DNA of 64,000 nucleotides from Corythucha ciliata (GCA_038030265.1 CM075940.1:2604001-2668000); one strand, 5' to 3'. Shown: positions 43,701 to 56,314, counted from the stretch's first letter. Numbers and translations: made by a program. The notes: generated from the letters alone by a model not told the origin.

Positions 43701-44875
43701 TTATTTTTTAACAAACGGCAGAACCGGTTTTCGAAAACTATGTTTTCATCATCAGTGCCCCAGTACTACAACATGAACAGAACAGACTATCAACACTAAC
43801 CAACAAATAAATAAATCAACAAATAAAAATAAACCCCCCCCCCCATATTTAATCACAGATAAAATCACAGTTAGGTATACTTATTTACCTGCCATACAAA
43901 GTAAACGGTGGATCACACCTCGTCATACACGGGTCGAAAGTGAAATGGCTTCAAACATAATATTATAAGATCGCGTTTTATAAATTAATGCGGCGTGGCC
44001 TCGGCGGCGGGGGAAGAGAGGGGAGCACCGATAGGAGGGGAGTAGAGCCTACCTCCTCCCGGCCATTTAAGCAGCTCGGGTTCCTTGCGAGCTCCTCGTG
44101 GATCGAGAAGCCCTCTATGGCGTTCAGGATGGAAGGCTTTTCCACCGCCATGATCACTTCGGCCTCATGGGTTGAACCACTGCCACATTGGCTGATGTGC
44201 TGGTAGAACCTTGAATCCCTCCTTCTCAAGTGCTCTTGAAACCGTACCCTGAATCTCCTTGAGGTACGGCCTACGTATGTTGCAGAGTCACAGGATCCAC
44301 ATCTCAGCTTGTAGATACCACTCTGGTCCAACAATTCTCTACGATCTTTCGGTTTGGACAAGATGCTCCTCAGCGTGGTGGCTGATTTGTAGGCTACTTG
44401 GTAGTTTCCTCTTCTCAGGATTCTCTCCAGTTTCAAGGAAGTCTGTCCCACGAAAGGCATCGAAATCCACCTCCGCTCCTCCCCACCACCAGCACCACCC
44501 CTGTCCTGCACCGGATATAGGCGCTTCAACATATTTTTCTTTTTTCTCCTAGCAATTAAACTATGCACAAGTCTATGACTGAAACCATTTCTTACAGCTA
44601 TATCACATATCGTTTGTAATTCCTTGTGGTAATTAACTTCATTCAGTGGCAACGCATTTAGCCTGAACACAAAGGAATTCAGAGCCGCTAATTTATGTCT
44701 GGGATGGTGTGATGAATCACTAGGTATAATAATATCCGTCGCAGACGGCTTCCTATAAACACTAAATTCTACTTGTGTATCCCTACGAGAGAGAGTGAGG
44801 TCTAAAAAATTCAACTTCCCTTCCAGCTCCTTTTCTAGTGTAAACTTGAGGTACTTTAGTCGAGTGCTCAAGTAT
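43701..44875 (-). pseudogene. Penelope-like element: RT C-terminus and GIY-YIG endonuclease
   Basis: The minus frame 44871-43978 has the end of RT (KLNFLDLTLSRRD, FSVYRKPSATD, HPRHKLAALNSFVFR) followed by a GIY-YIG nuclease: GIYKLRCGSCDSATYVGRTS, RFQEHLRR, and a downstream Glu in AIEGFSIHEEL. This RT plus GIY-YIG order is unique to Penelope-like elements. The 5' part of RT is missing: the element starts abruptly at about 44872 beside Gypsy B RT sequence. The 3' flank (43701-43977) is non-coding, with AAATAAATAAATC repeats and a C-run. Confidence 0.88.
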
Positions 44876-45350
44876 TCCGTGTTTTATGGTTTTCATTTGC
44901 CACTACGAGTACTTGAGCCAAGGTGAGTTGCTTGGTTCAATCACTCCTTTTAGTAAACGAGCTATTTCTTCCCTTATGAAGGCGTTGTCTACTTCAAAAT
45001 ATCTTCGAGATTTCGTTTCTCTCGGCTTACAATGGGGGGATAGGTTACCGAATAAACGAGGGAGTTTTACTTGCGTGCAACTTGATGAGCAGATCGAAAG
45101 AGGACTTTTCCACCCTCCGAAGGAAAGAGAGGCAATCGAATGTTTCTTGAGAAGATCGTGTCCGATGAGGACATCAGCACAAATCACCAGAGCTCCAGAT
45201 TTACTATTACATAGCCCTCCACAGGCGTCGAAAAAGATGTAGATGCCATCGAGATCTGGCCGTTTTCGGGAAAAGATTTGATGTTATGCGTGAAAACGAA
45301 CTTCTGGTTGATGAAACTGCTGGAACTACCAGTGTCAACCAGACACGTGC
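44876..45350 (-). pseudogene. pol: Gypsy B protease and RT N-terminus (5' part of a split element)
   Basis: Aspartic protease motif VDTGSSSSFIN near 45325-45350, in a frame different from gag. Then frame 45187-44903 has CADVLIGHDLLKKHS and EEIARLLKGVIEPSNSPW. After a small deletion (about 44918) the next frame reads VLVVANENHKTRN up to about 44876. This is the fingers N-terminus of a Gypsy RT and stops where the Penelope-like element starts. The following RT block appears at 36893, 8 kb away on the same strand. Confidence 0.82.
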
Positions 45351-46227
45351 CGGTGAACCATCAACTGTTACTGAAACAACAGCGGAACGAAGCAGATTCA
45401 AGAAACGTCCTTCTAATGTTGTATTGATGGAAGCTGACGCAGTTAATTTTGTATGTTGAGCTTTGGTCTTTCTACATACTTTCGAGAAATGACCATTAAT
45501 TTGGCAATTTCTACTTTCTGCCTCTCTTGCAGGACAAACAGAGCGAGGATGACGAGAATTTCCACAGAAGTAACACTTATTTTTGCTTGCAAAGGCAGCG
45601 CACAAGTCTGGCGTCGAGGCTTCGGTAGTCTGGTTCTCAATGACAGCTGTACTTTTTGAGGGGATGCAACTCGCGTTCAAGAAAGAATTTTGACTGAAGC
45701 TTTCTGCTTGTTTTTGAGCCAATTTTAGGGCGAGAGCCAGACGAATCGCTTTTGACAAAGAAATCTATGGAATCGTTTTCCAACAAACGCTGACGAATTT
45801 TGGTTGAATAGAGACCGCAAATGAATGCGTCTCTCACATACTCTCTCTGCTGAGCAGCAGATACTGCCTTGAAGTCACAGTCTTTGCTGAGCGCTTTCAA
45901 AATTTTAATATACTGTTCGATTGTCTCTTCCGCCGATTGTTTCCTCGTGGCGAGTTGATGCCTGGCGAAAATGTCACTTTTCTTTTTACGTAAATCGTGT
46001 TGAGCGTGTCGACTGCTTCCTGGTAGGAACTACACTCACTTATGAGTTCGTAAACTTCGAATGATAAGAAATTTGTGAGTACACGAAGTTTGTCTTCTTC
46101 TTAGAGATGTTCCTGCGACTCCTGCAAAAAATTTTCGAACGTTTTTTTTCCAATGTATCCATTCCTTGGAAGCAGTGGATGAGTTGGAGCACACTTCGAA
46201 TTTCGAGGGTCTTAGCAACTTATTCAT
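45351..46227 (-). pseudogene. gag: Gypsy B gag with CCHC zinc knuckle
   Basis: The minus strand starts at ATG 46227 (MNKLLRPSKFEVC, EWIHWKK). It continues across at least three frameshifts through REYVRDAFICGLYSTKIRQRLLE (about 45780-45850) to the zinc knuckle CYFCGNSRHPRSVC and a second partial knuckle (QINGHFSKVC). Gag coats the element RNA. The order gag-protease-RT on the minus strand agrees with the pol fragment at 34.8-36.9 kb being the rest of the same element. Confidence 0.8.
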
Positions 46228-46376
46228 ATCAAAGACGCGAGACGGTGGAGCCGAATAATTTGTCTAATAAATGAAATTGATGTGAACTCATGTTACGATA
46301 TGCTCGATACGTAACGACTGTCAATCATAGCCCGTTGTCCTATGCTGTCACTTAACATTGGCTTATTCTACAGGTA

Positions 46377-47474
46377 TCCTATGCTCTCCGATTTAGTAAC
46401 AAGAGTACAACTGGAAGTCCAACGAGAGACAAGGAGACGAAAACTAAACCTCCTGCTATTGTAAATGCCGAGGAGGAAGAGTGCCTCCGAGTGATTAAGG
46501 ACTTGCTCTCTCCATTGGCTCAAGCAACTCGAGAGATAAGCCAAGAGAAAAATGTTACCTTGAGCATTTGCATTCCTCTTGTCAAAAACATCAAAAGGGT
46601 ATTATGCTAAACAGTCATTTCCTTGGGTATACAAAAATTAATTAATTTTCTTCCATGTTTATGCGCAGCGGGTAAGTGAGTTTAATGTTACCACCGTGAT
46701 CGGAACATAACTCAAGGAACAGAAAGAATTACAATTTTACTTCGGGAGAATTGAGGACGTGACCACTTACACAGCCGCAACTCTTTTAGATCCACGATTC
46801 AAATAGTACGGGTTCTCTAATGACGTCGGAAGTCTGGATCTCTTACGTCAGTAAGTTACACAAAATCAGAAGACCTCCAACGCTAACTTTAAGGTAGCCT
46901 GGTTATTCAAGCCAGAACAAAAGAACTGGATGGCGAGCCTCCATGCAAATCACCAAGAATGTCAGAAGTCACTGACAATGACTCACAAATACCATGTGGA
47001 TATTGGAGCGTTCATGACGAAGAAGTCAAAAAACGGGCTACGCTTCTCTCGGCGAAGGATTTGCTAGGGGGCATCCCAGTACAACTCAGATCATTCCTCG
47101 ACTCTCCACCGGTCGACCGTCGGTCTAATCCCAACCCTCTACAAATGTGGGAAGCTTTTAAACATGAATTTAAGGCTCTACACCCCATAGCCGCGGAGCT
47201 ACTTAGTGTCGTGGCTACGTCTGTACTGAGTGAACGACTATTTTCGCACGCAGGATTAATTGCTAGTCGCCTGCGTACTCGCCTGACTCGAGCTCATGCG
47301 GAGCAACTCGTGTTTTTCAGCTCGTGCGATGACCAGCAACTTTGGTTTCAAGGTGAACTAAGCAACACTGTGTTTCGTAGTATCCTCTTCTTTGTCTACA
47401 TGTTTTCTTATTTGCTTCTTTTTTACACTCGGCAGATCACGTCTAACTCGAACGACATCCGATCACGAAGTTGA
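46377..47474 (+). pseudogene. hAT transposase C-terminal region with dimerisation domain
   Basis: Plus-strand blocks: CLRVIKDLLSPLAQATREIS with VTLSICIPLVKNI (about 46486-46600); AATLLDPRFK followed by a TAG (about 46805-46807); and the frame 46959-47474 with the hAT dimerisation motif PLQMWEAFKHEF, LLSVVATSVLSERLFSHAGLI and HAEQLVFF. The Glu near SERLFS is conserved. In-frame stops and breaks lie between blocks; some could be introns, but the TAG inside LDPRFK suggests decay. The N-terminal zinc finger and first catalytic residues are absent. Confidence 0.82.
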
Positions 47475-48440
47475 CGGAAAGAGCACTTTCCAATTATATT
47501 TTTTTTTTTTTATGTTGTGTTTCTGAACTCTTAATCTTTAATTTTAGTTAATTAATGTCAAAAAATGTATGTATGTAAAAAATGTTAATTTTAGCCTCGA
47601 GCCGTTATATTTTATTCTGAAGAAAACTATACTCCCTAACTAAGTTCCCACTAAGCCCGCAGGTAGCGTGCCCCTTAGCTGCATTTGCCGATGTGATATT
47701 CTAACAGGTTAATCGGGAAAATCGATTATCGAGATCGATTAATAATCGGAAATCGATCTTGTTAGCTTGCTGCCATCGAAAAGCGAGTACTTCTTTCGAT
47801 TAGCCATCCCTTCGCAGTACTGACTGACTTGTTTCTTCTCGCGAGACCGGTACAGGGTTTCTTGTGAGTGGGGAGAGAAGAAAGGGAAGGGTTAGAGCCA
47901 GCCGGCCGTGGGATGGTTGTACGAGAGTGAGAGAGAGAAAGCTAAGAGACCAGTGTGTTTTCATTCAAGAGAGGAAAAAAATTAATCTTATATTAAACAA
48001 AATAAATTTAAAACTTATTTACTTACTTACTTACTTATTGGTCTTCCAAATAAATTTAAACTTTTGGCTTTACAGTCAATTATTCAGGGTTCAGGGTTAC
48101 AAGTGACACTAAGCAACCGTACTTGCGCCTCGCTTCTCTCGAACAGAGTATTTCAAAATAACTACAAAAAATAAAATTGGTGAAAGTAGCTTAATATCAA
48201 CAGTTTCCGAGACATGATTTGCTTTTCTCATGATGATGCTTTTTTCAATAAATTACTTGATCAATTAGTTTACAAGCGAAGTTTTGGCGACTTTGTATTT
48301 CTTTCAAATATTTCTTTCCCCCGAATTCGAACAGAGCACAATTTGACGGGAAGTTCGTTTTGATATTATTTTGGACACATACAGCCGCGTAGTTTTCTGT
48401 AAGGATACATTTCGGAGCCAATGCCAATCCCGGTGCCGCT
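47475..48440. other. Non-coding flank of the hAT remnant
   Basis: Contains clustered ATCGAT / AATCGAT words (47716-47757) and a (TTAC)n microsatellite at about 48012-48037. No gene seen; hAT terminal repeats were not identified. Confidence 0.45.
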
Positions 48441-48451
48441 CATCAGAAATC

Positions 48452-48513
48452 TTATCGCCACTAAGGCAAACTAAGGCGGGGGCTCACCCCGTTTTTTTCT
48501 CTAGTGGCGATAA
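48452..48513. repeat. Short inverted repeat TTATCGCCACTA / TAGTGGCGATAA
   Basis: Perfect 12-bp arms at 48452-48463 and 48502-48513, with a 38-bp GC-rich loop. It may be a tiny MITE remnant or a hairpin. Confidence 0.6.
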
Positions 48514-48559
48514 AATTACAGGCGTGAAGTTAGCCCCCTTTTAGAAGCTGTAATCTACG

Positions 48560-51129
48560 GAGAACAGATTGAGTTGCTAACAATTATGAATGTTCGCAAA
48601 AACAGCTCTAGGCAAAGCAAATGAGGATGCTAACAAGAAACTATGTTACAAAGAATGTCCACAGCAAGCAAGCAAGACGCTAAATTATAAATATGCCATA
48701 GAATAATGACATGTAAGAAAATAAACCGGTACATAGTCCGAGTGGCACGAGTCGCTGAAGTGGTCGGTCCCCATATAAGAGAGTGAAAAATGCGAGAATG
48801 GCTGAAAACGACCGTTTCCCTCTATCCCGTAACTTTAGGAATTCTCTCATTCTGTTTCCTAACTCTTTTCCTACATTTTACCACTGACCTTTTCACTTCT
48901 AAATGCCTGAAGTCTCCCCTGAAGTCCAAGTGTGGGAAGAGGAATGCATGTATTCATGTTCGAGGCTCGTTGTCATTCTGGCCTTGCATCCTGTTCTGTG
49001 TCCGTTTACGCATTTCCAATTGAAGGTCGCCTTATTCAATTTTTTCCGCTTGTACTCGAAGCTGTCGTACACAAGCTTTGTTTATAAAACACAAGCGGTT
49101 TCCTTCTTGTGGTTTCGAGAATCTCAACTTGTTTGTCGCACATTGAAAGATTTGGCTCATGCTCTGATCATAAACTGCCATTACACCATCAGATTAAGCT
49201 AAGGCGCCGAAGTGGGAAGGATTTTCAAGTCGCTTTGGGGGGGGGGGGGACGAAGTGAGACGAAAAATGTGTAGCGATGAGCCTGCGAACTGCGCATTAG
49301 CTATTGGGCTTACAACTTACGGATAATCCACAAAATACGTTTCAAGGAACAACTAATCTACACATGTATCCTCCCTCTTAATCAAATATATTATTCGCCA
49401 AACAAGCAGCCCACAAATGCCCCACTTCTCCAGACAGGTGAAAGACTCAGAACGACAGAATGAGTGGCTCGTCTTACCACAAACATGACACTTCGACCCC
49501 GAGTTTCTCGAGTCTTCTTTTCCGGCCTTTATTTTCAAAACCTCTTCCGGCAGTCTTCCTCCTCTTGAATCTGACTTCCTTTTTAACGCCAGTTCGTAGA
49601 ATTTTAATTACGACTTTTCATTCAGTTTTTCCTTCGTCACAAAACCAGGTTAAAGCCCAAGGACTTCATGTTTTAATTCTTCTTTCAAAAATTGACCGAA
49701 AGGACACTGTGCTGCAAGCTTACCATGTTGGTTCCGTCTCACAAAGTTCCCCCATAGGAAAGGTGTTGAGATCTCTGGATTTTTCCGAGTTTTATCAATT
49801 TCTTTTTTGAAAATTACTTTATGAACCTAATTTTATTTTACGTCACAGTCGACTAAATAAAGTACGAAATGAAATAGTTTTCCAGGACAAAAGCCTCGCC
49901 TTATGAACTCAGGATTTTTTTTTATCCTCAAGAATGAACTGTTAGGACTAAAAAAGTGTAATAATGGAATTTTTCCCCAGCACGGACGTTTATTGCTGTC
50001 TAGCTGGATTTTCCTCGAGAAGAGTACGGACTTTATTTAAAATTACCCATCCGCAACTTCAGTCAAATGGGTAATTGAAGACGAAAACTGAAAATAAAGA
50101 TTACGAAGAAAGGAAATAAACCTAAACTCCTCGTCACGAAGGAATGTCATAGCTTGTTTTTATTCATAACAATTATTAATAGTTGATACAATTTTATATT
50201 TTTTTAGTTCAAAAGCCTTGAATACCAATGCATCGACTTACTGCTAAATTTATTTTGGGTCCGTCCCATTCTTCTTTTAACTTTTTATTAATTTTCATTC
50301 GAAAAATTGTAGATCTTCGTATTATATGGTTTTTTATTTTATGACAATTAGCAATGTGGTTGCCACTCACTTTTGCCATTTCGTGGTACATTCTTTCTTT
50401 GAAGGCTCCCTCCCTCGAACCCGCAATTTTCTTTGGACCAATTCATGAAAATGCGTTTATTGAAAAGTTTCTTCGTTACCAAAAGAGCGTATCATCCTTG
50501 AAACTTGTGATCCATGTCACAAAAGAGGAGGTGATGGGAGCGCAAATACGGGACATTTAGGGTAGCGCAGTGAAAGTCCAGAAAACGGCGCGCAGCAGCG
50601 GCGGCTTCGTGTCTCCCATATATCCTGCGTAAACACGTCAAACATTTATTCCTCACAGTACCCCTTAAAATAACAGGAGAATTCAAAAAGACTTGTATTT
50701 AAAGGAATACCATTTCAAAAACTCACGAACTGTTCTGACGAGCAGGAAGGAAGGCTACTCCAGCCAATTATATCAACATTTCCGGCCACGATTTTTGTCG
50801 TAGCACACGGATGCACGGAATATTAGTAATTATGTTATTTATGTTATAGTAATGTTATTATTCTAATAAGAATACCATTTCTCTAGTGTCTTGAGCCTTG
50901 TAAGCTTTTTCTGTACTTTCAATTCATTTTATGTTATCTCTTGACTGTTGGGTGGATCTATCTGTGAAATAAATAATTTTGGCATTTAACTTATTCTGTG
51001 ACCACAAATCCTTTGTTTTATTCGTTGTAATTCACGAGAAAGTGACGGCCACAATGCCTACATGCCTTTGCAATTACGCCTTAACTTCGACGAGAGTGTT
51101 AGCCTCGCATTAGTCGTCGCGAATTGGAA
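48560..51129. other. Unassigned 2.5 kb, no gene recognised
   Basis: Short ORFs only. One minus ORF (49353-49538) has CHVCGKTSHSFC, weakly like a retroviral-type zinc knuckle but isolated. Contains a G-run at about 49240-49249. Confidence 0.4.
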
Positions 51130-51450
51130 GAAAACGTAAAATTATCATAAAAATGGGGGCCCTGCGTTCAAAAAAAGAGTCTGGAGGGATATAAGTATCC
51201 TCGTCTATACACTGTGCCCTACTCTTTTTTATTGATGATGATCACATTTCTTTTCCTCCTCTTTTCTTCCTATTTTCTTTCTTTTTCTTTCTCTCCTCCT
51301 TCTTATTATTCAGTCCGGTGTCTGCACTCAGTGTAATCGCTTCGAATTAATTGTAACTTTTGATCATTCGGGTGTTAAAATAAAGTTTTCGGGTTTTTAT
51401 TAACGTGAATGCGTTTTACGGGAGCATAGGGACCAATTCGGCAAAAGTGG
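51130..51450 (+). repeat. Possible LTR of a decayed retrotransposon
   Basis: Promoter-like GGATATAAGTATCC (51189-51202), a long pyrimidine-rich stretch, then AATAAAG (51379-51385) and a GT-rich end resemble the U3-R-U5 order of an LTR. It lies about 0.6 kb upstream of gag-like coding sequence on the same strand. No second copy was found, so its ends are not defined. Confidence 0.35.
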
Positions 51451-51988
51451 GTCTCACAGCGCGTGCGCCTCCTAATGTGGGTGGCAGGGTAGGTGGGTAA
51501 GGGGGTGAGAATGAGGGATATCACCAAACAACTCAAAACTCAAGCTCAACCGCCAGATTGCCACTTACCAACCAAAAAACGTATTCACGCTAAACTTCGG
51601 GTCCGTGGATCTAACGATTTTTTTTAAAAGTTTTTATTAAAGCGCAGAGGTAACAGGCGTAGTCGGCAGGACAAAGCGAAATTAGGGAACATAATTTCGG
51701 TTCCTTTCAAGGATTTGTCAACTTTGAAGTGGTTGTTGAATCAAGTTTGAACCTTGGCATTTTTCCGTGGTCTGCATTCGTAGTGGACAAAGTCCAGCGA
51801 ATTTTCCGGTAAAGTTAGTTTAAAAAAATTCGGAGTGCAGGCAAACTGTTTTGCTTCGAGAATTCGGGCGGACCGTTGTTTGCATTGGGCAAAATCGTTT
51901 CGGTTCAGACGAGTGTTGACGGATCATTGAAATCACGGAGGATCAAGAGGACCAGCCACCCACATGAAATCGTAGCTCAAGGTTTTTT

Positions 51989-52850
51989 TTGAGGTACGGA
52001 GGCCCGCTTCCTTTTCTCCGAAGAAGACACCATTCATATGAAGATTACTTCAATCCTCGTGTGAGTACTTTTAAATTTAATACTCCAAATAACATGGTGG
52101 GACATCTCCACCAACAACAACTACCGGTAATCCCGGAGGTTCACGTTGAGCAGCCCGTTGAGATACCAGTTTTCAAATTGAAAGAAAACATAGAGCTCCT
52201 CCCAATTTTTCGAGGACGTCGCGTTCGTCCTTCCAAGATTTTTTGGCATAAGCGCAAAATTGATTTGTCGATATTACGTTGCCGCGGATCCCGAACATTT
52301 CCAAAACTTTGCTTGGTATTATGTCGCGAATACAAGGCCCGGCGGCCGAACTTGGTTTTTTTCAAACTCCATCACAAATTGGGGCACGCTTAAGGTGGGC
52401 ACGCACAGGCGGGTTTCCTCGACCCCTTCCTTGTCACCCCTTGCCAAAACTTCGCACATAAATTTTAGCTCCATTTCTGCAGCAATACTCGTTTTCAAAG
52501 TCTTATTTTAATCTTCAGGAAGTTCTACAGTGACGTTAGATCTTGCTTTTTCAAATTTTTTCCCTAAAATAACTCCAAAACACTTTAGAATTCAAATGTG
52601 TTTTAAGGTTATTTCAGAAATGAAATTTGGAAAAGCAAGATCTAACGTCACTGTAGAACTTCCTGAAGATTAAAATAAGACTTTGAAATCGAATATTGGT
52701 GCAGAAATGGAGCCAAAATTTATGTGCGAAGTTTGGGCGAGGGGTGACTAGGAAGGGGTCGAGGAAACCCGCCTGAAACCCCCCCCCCCCTTAAGGAAGC
52801 TCTCTTACGGGCGTATGGCGATCGAAGAGACCCGTTCATAAAATAGTTTT
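51989..52850 (+). pseudogene. gag: Decayed LTR-retrotransposon gag, split by a MITE
   Basis: The frame from 51989 (YEDYFNPRVSTFKFN..., ELLPIFRG) shifts near 52207 into the frame of 52260-52393 (RYYVAADPEHFQNFAWYYVA, NTRPGGRTWFFSNSITNW). At TTAA (52390-52393) a MITE interrupts it. The reading resumes after the second TTAA (52791) with EALLRAYGDRRDPF and then a stop. The W-x2-LK-x2-L-x3-Y pattern across the insertion fits the capsid region of LTR-element gag. The family is not assigned. Confidence 0.55.
52394..52790. mobile_element. 397-bp palindromic MITE with TTAA target duplication
   Basis: TTAA at 52390-52393 and 52791-52794. Long inverted arms (about 160 bp each) start near CAGGCGGGTTTCCTCGACCC and its complement and meet around 52580. 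TTAA duplication points to piggyBac-type mobilisation. Joining across one TTAA keeps the gag frame open, which confirms the boundaries. No ORF of its own. Confidence 0.88.
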
Positions 52851-52859
52851 AATTTAAAC

Positions 52860-53490
52860 CATTTTCCAAATGAAAACCGATTCCAATTTTACGATAAAGT
52901 TCAAAAATTAGTGCGTTTATTAGTTCGCATATAAATACACATGCGCTTGGTCCCAATTATTAGACTTACTGCGTGACCTGGGTCTTCGGGTATTTTTTGC
53001 TTAATTGTGAGACCCGTATGGTTCAGATTTGAGGGCGAAACAAGCGGAAAATTTAAGTCAAGACCTAGGTATATTAACTAAAGAGTTGTAATATTATGAG
53101 GTTAGGTCGTATAAAAAAGACGCATCATCCAATTTCAATAAAGGTTCCAATCAATCAGATTAATATAAGGGGCAGGGAACAATAATGAACACCAGTGTGG
53201 GGAAGTTCAGCCCGAATCCCGTCGGTCCATCAACCTCCTACTCTAGTGGAAACAATCAAAGTTTCTTCAATTATACACAGAAATTTCAAACCAGGAGTTT
53301 TCCCCAACAAAAACAACAGTCATTTAACCACCAGCACACACCAACTCCAATGCATTAGTACCTACACACCAACTACAATGTCTGTGTCCACCCGTAACAC
53401 AAACTTTCACCAGCATGATGCGAAAGAAGAAAATAACGAACAAGTCAATGATCAAAGTGAAGTACTTTTTACTTCCATGTTCCCGTAGAG
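52860..53490 (+). pseudogene. Probable downstream remains of the same LTR element
   Basis: Stops in all frames until an ATG at 53184, which opens a Ser/Asn/Gln-rich stretch (SYSSGNNQSFFNYTQ, SFPQQKQQSFNHQHTP) like the low-complexity linker found near the end of some gag proteins. No zinc knuckle or protease was found. Confidence 0.3.
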
Positions 53491-54815
53491 AAGGAAATTT
53501 GGTAATGGCAAAAAAAAAAATTTTGTTTAGCTGACACCCGATTCGTGTTCCTAGACCCAGAAAAGGCCTAAATCTCGATTTTCAGTATGGCGTCTGTCGT
53601 CCGTCGTCCACTTTATTCTCGACAGATCTGGACGAATGATGGCTCAAAAGTTGTGTCTTCATCTCTAGATGTACACCGTAAAATTTGAAAACGATTGGTT
53701 GAGCGATGACGGAAGATACAACAAATGTGCTCGAAGTAAAAATGGTTGGTCCTTATAATTCCAAGAGAATATCACAAACTTTGATGATCGATCGTTCAAA
53801 ATCGTCATCTAGGTTCCTAGAAGACGCTGCTAAAATTTGAATAAGATTTGTTGAGCGGCACAGTTGCTACGGGTTGGAATGCGTTTCAACTATTTTTTGC
53901 CCCAAAACCTATCTCTTCCCAGGATTTCAGTCCGATATCCTCTCATGGTGGTTTAAAATGGCCACAATAAAATTCCCCATCAATGAACTGGCCATTTTTT
54001 CGAAATTCAATTTGGTTATTTTTAAATGACTTTTTTTTTAATTAACGAGGATGAATTCGAAGACGCGTTTCTCTTCGATTATTTTGAGTTTTAACGAGGG
54101 TCTTACTGATCAAATTTTGTCCATTATTTCATTCATTGATCCTGTTGAATATTTGAAATTTATAGTTACCGTTTAAGAGAACTACTAGGGTACAAAATTC
54201 TTTATTCGTCACGTCGTTAGAATTTGTGTGTGTTATTATTGCATCAATCGTTGATGTGGGATGAATATTGAGAAATAGAGCTCTGTCCAGCAAATTTTGG
54301 AACTTTGACATTTTTATGAGAACAGAACTTCAGGGCAGGCCAGGGCAAATTAATTAATCTTGATGGGTGAAGTTTGACGATTAATCACCCGTAACGGAAT
54401 TGTTTCGTGTGAAAGGCATGATGTAAGGGAACGACGGGAACATGGAAGTATCGAGGGGTCCTCCACACAAACTTAAAACATCTAATGTTCGGGCCAACAC
54501 CACGAATTTAGCAGAGCATTAGAATTTTTTTTTCTTCAATTTTAGCCACGGTTCAGAACGTGTTCTCAATTTTCAGAAAGCGAAACCCTCGAAATGGCTT
54601 TTCGTTAGCAAAACCACCGAAATTAGTTGTTTTAGCAAGCAAGTCCTGCAAAATTCCAGAAGGGTAATTGGTGATAAATTCAGCGAAATTGATAGGGCTA
54701 TTTTCAAGGCATGAATCGTCAGTTTGACCATTTTAGGGGTGGGATCATACAGTTGCCCACCTACAACTTGATGAATCTAGGGTAAAACCTAAATGAGCTC
54801 CTGTATATAATTTTT
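53491..54815. other. Unassigned, no gene recognised
   Basis: AT-rich. Minor A- and T-runs (53511-53522, 54527-54534). I see no repeat or coding signal that I can support. Confidence 0.4.
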
Positions 54816-55350
54816 TGACGTGAAACGTCTTTAAAATGCCTATGAAGTGTAACGACAAGCGTTGAAGTGAAACGCTCAAATATCTCAGCACTGAAATGTG
54901 TTAGCCATTTGAAATTTTGCATGCTTGGGTGTCGAATGAAGGACATTCAAGTTCAATAATAAAAAATGAATTTTTATTTTCCCCCACTCCTGGGCGACGA
55001 AGAAAGTGGGGGCTTTAAAAAAAAAATTAAATTATCCCGTTGAGTGGGGTGTCATTGGAAAGAGCTTGGTCCAAGGATCACAAATGTATTTATTTCACAT
55101 TTTTAAGTCAAACATGTACGAAGTAATGACGTCAGACGTGACGACATGACCTGTCCACCCCCCGTCAATATCAGAAAATACGTGAGATAAAATTTTGAAA
55201 AAAATCCTGTTGATAGGCCTTATGGCCTAATAATGGACAATGGAATGGGAATGGATGGGTTTAATTGAAAATTGTCGCGAAAAACATATCTTTCACATTT
55301 TCGGAAATATAAATATAAATACATTTTTACTGGTGCTTGATTTTCCGAGA
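54816..55350. repeat. Dispersed repeat family X, copy 1
   Basis: Shares most of its sequence with 58855-59345: GACGTGAAACGTCTTTAAAA at the left, AGCACTGAAATGTGTTAGC, TTTCCCCCACTCC, GTCATTGG(A/G)AAGAGCTTGGT, GACGTCAGACGTGACGACAT, and GGTGCTTGATTTT at the right. No ORF. It probably represents an unclassified non-autonomous element. Confidence 0.85.
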
Positions 55351-55936
55351 AACTGCTGGGCCGATTTCATTCAAATTCATGGGAGACCATCTACAAACTA
55401 TAAGAAAACTATCCTCCAAGTTCAAATTTCATTGTGTTCGTATTTCTCGAGTTATTAGCGATCAGCGGCATTTTTTTCGTAACTGTCCGTTGGGCAAACA
55501 GCTCATATTTTTCAAATGAAATTTGAGTAGTGCATTACAAAAGATATTATCTTACTGTCCTCCAATTTTGAGAAATAACGGGCGAGTAGTTACAGAGTAA
55601 TTCGAAAAAATTATCTAGCCGTAAAACAGGAATATAAAGAAACAAAGAACCGTGGCGTGTTGGTAACTGGTCGTTGGACGACAACGGGGCAAGGAGGTGC
55701 CTCGGAGCTCGGAGTGGTAGGAGTGGGTGTGTGTTGGTGAGTGACGAGTGGACGAGTGAAGTGCTGACTGCTGAAGTGAGGAGCCCTCCGCTGCTTCATC
55801 CCCTCTTACCATGATTGTTCTCTTCTTTTTTTCGGGCGCTCGCTGTTCCCCGCACGGCACGAACTCTTTTTTTTTTCCTCAATTGTTTGTATTGATGCCA
55901 GACGCTTTAGTGGATTGTTTGCATCACTTTTATTCT
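55351..55936. other. Unassigned flank of piggyBac 2
   Basis: No gene seen. The strand-opposed ORFs at 55611-55860 have Pro/His/Thr-rich low-complexity content and are probably spurious. Confidence 0.4.
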
Positions 55937-55956
55937 TTAACCCTCCAGTTCCCAAT

Positions 55957-55972
55957 GCACCCTCCAGGGTGC
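55957..55972. promoter_or_regulatory. Palindrome GCACCCT-CC-AGGGTGC, site 1
   Basis: Perfect 7-bp arms around a 2-bp centre, just inside the left terminus of piggyBac 2. A transposase-binding role is inferred from position and repetition only. Confidence 0.6.
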
Positions 55973-56298
55973 GCCTTTTCATATGGCTCTAAAAATTATA
56001 AAAGCGACTTCGCCGAATGGCGTAAGATCTTCTGACTGTATGCCCTATAAAGAAAAAAATACAGAACCTCTTTTCAATAACTCAAATGAATTTTATATGA
56101 TCATAGAGCAAGTTAGTTCAGTGTTCTTGCCGAGTAATTGGGATCTTCCTGATTTATTACTTGCCATGCCGAAAAAAAAAATTCGTAACTCAATTTGTTT
56201 TTCATTTTACAACTTTTAGGTTGTCTTTGAAAGGAAACTACGGAACTGTGTTCAAATATTTGTTTTGGCTTTTATGCTGTGGGTGTTCAAAATTTGTT

Positions 56299-56314
56299 GC
56301 ACCCTACAGGGTGC
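56299..56314. promoter_or_regulatory. Palindrome GCACCCT-AC-AGGGTGC, site 2
   Basis: Same arms with a different centre, about 340 bp from site 1, upstream of the recognisable transposase text. Confidence 0.6.
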
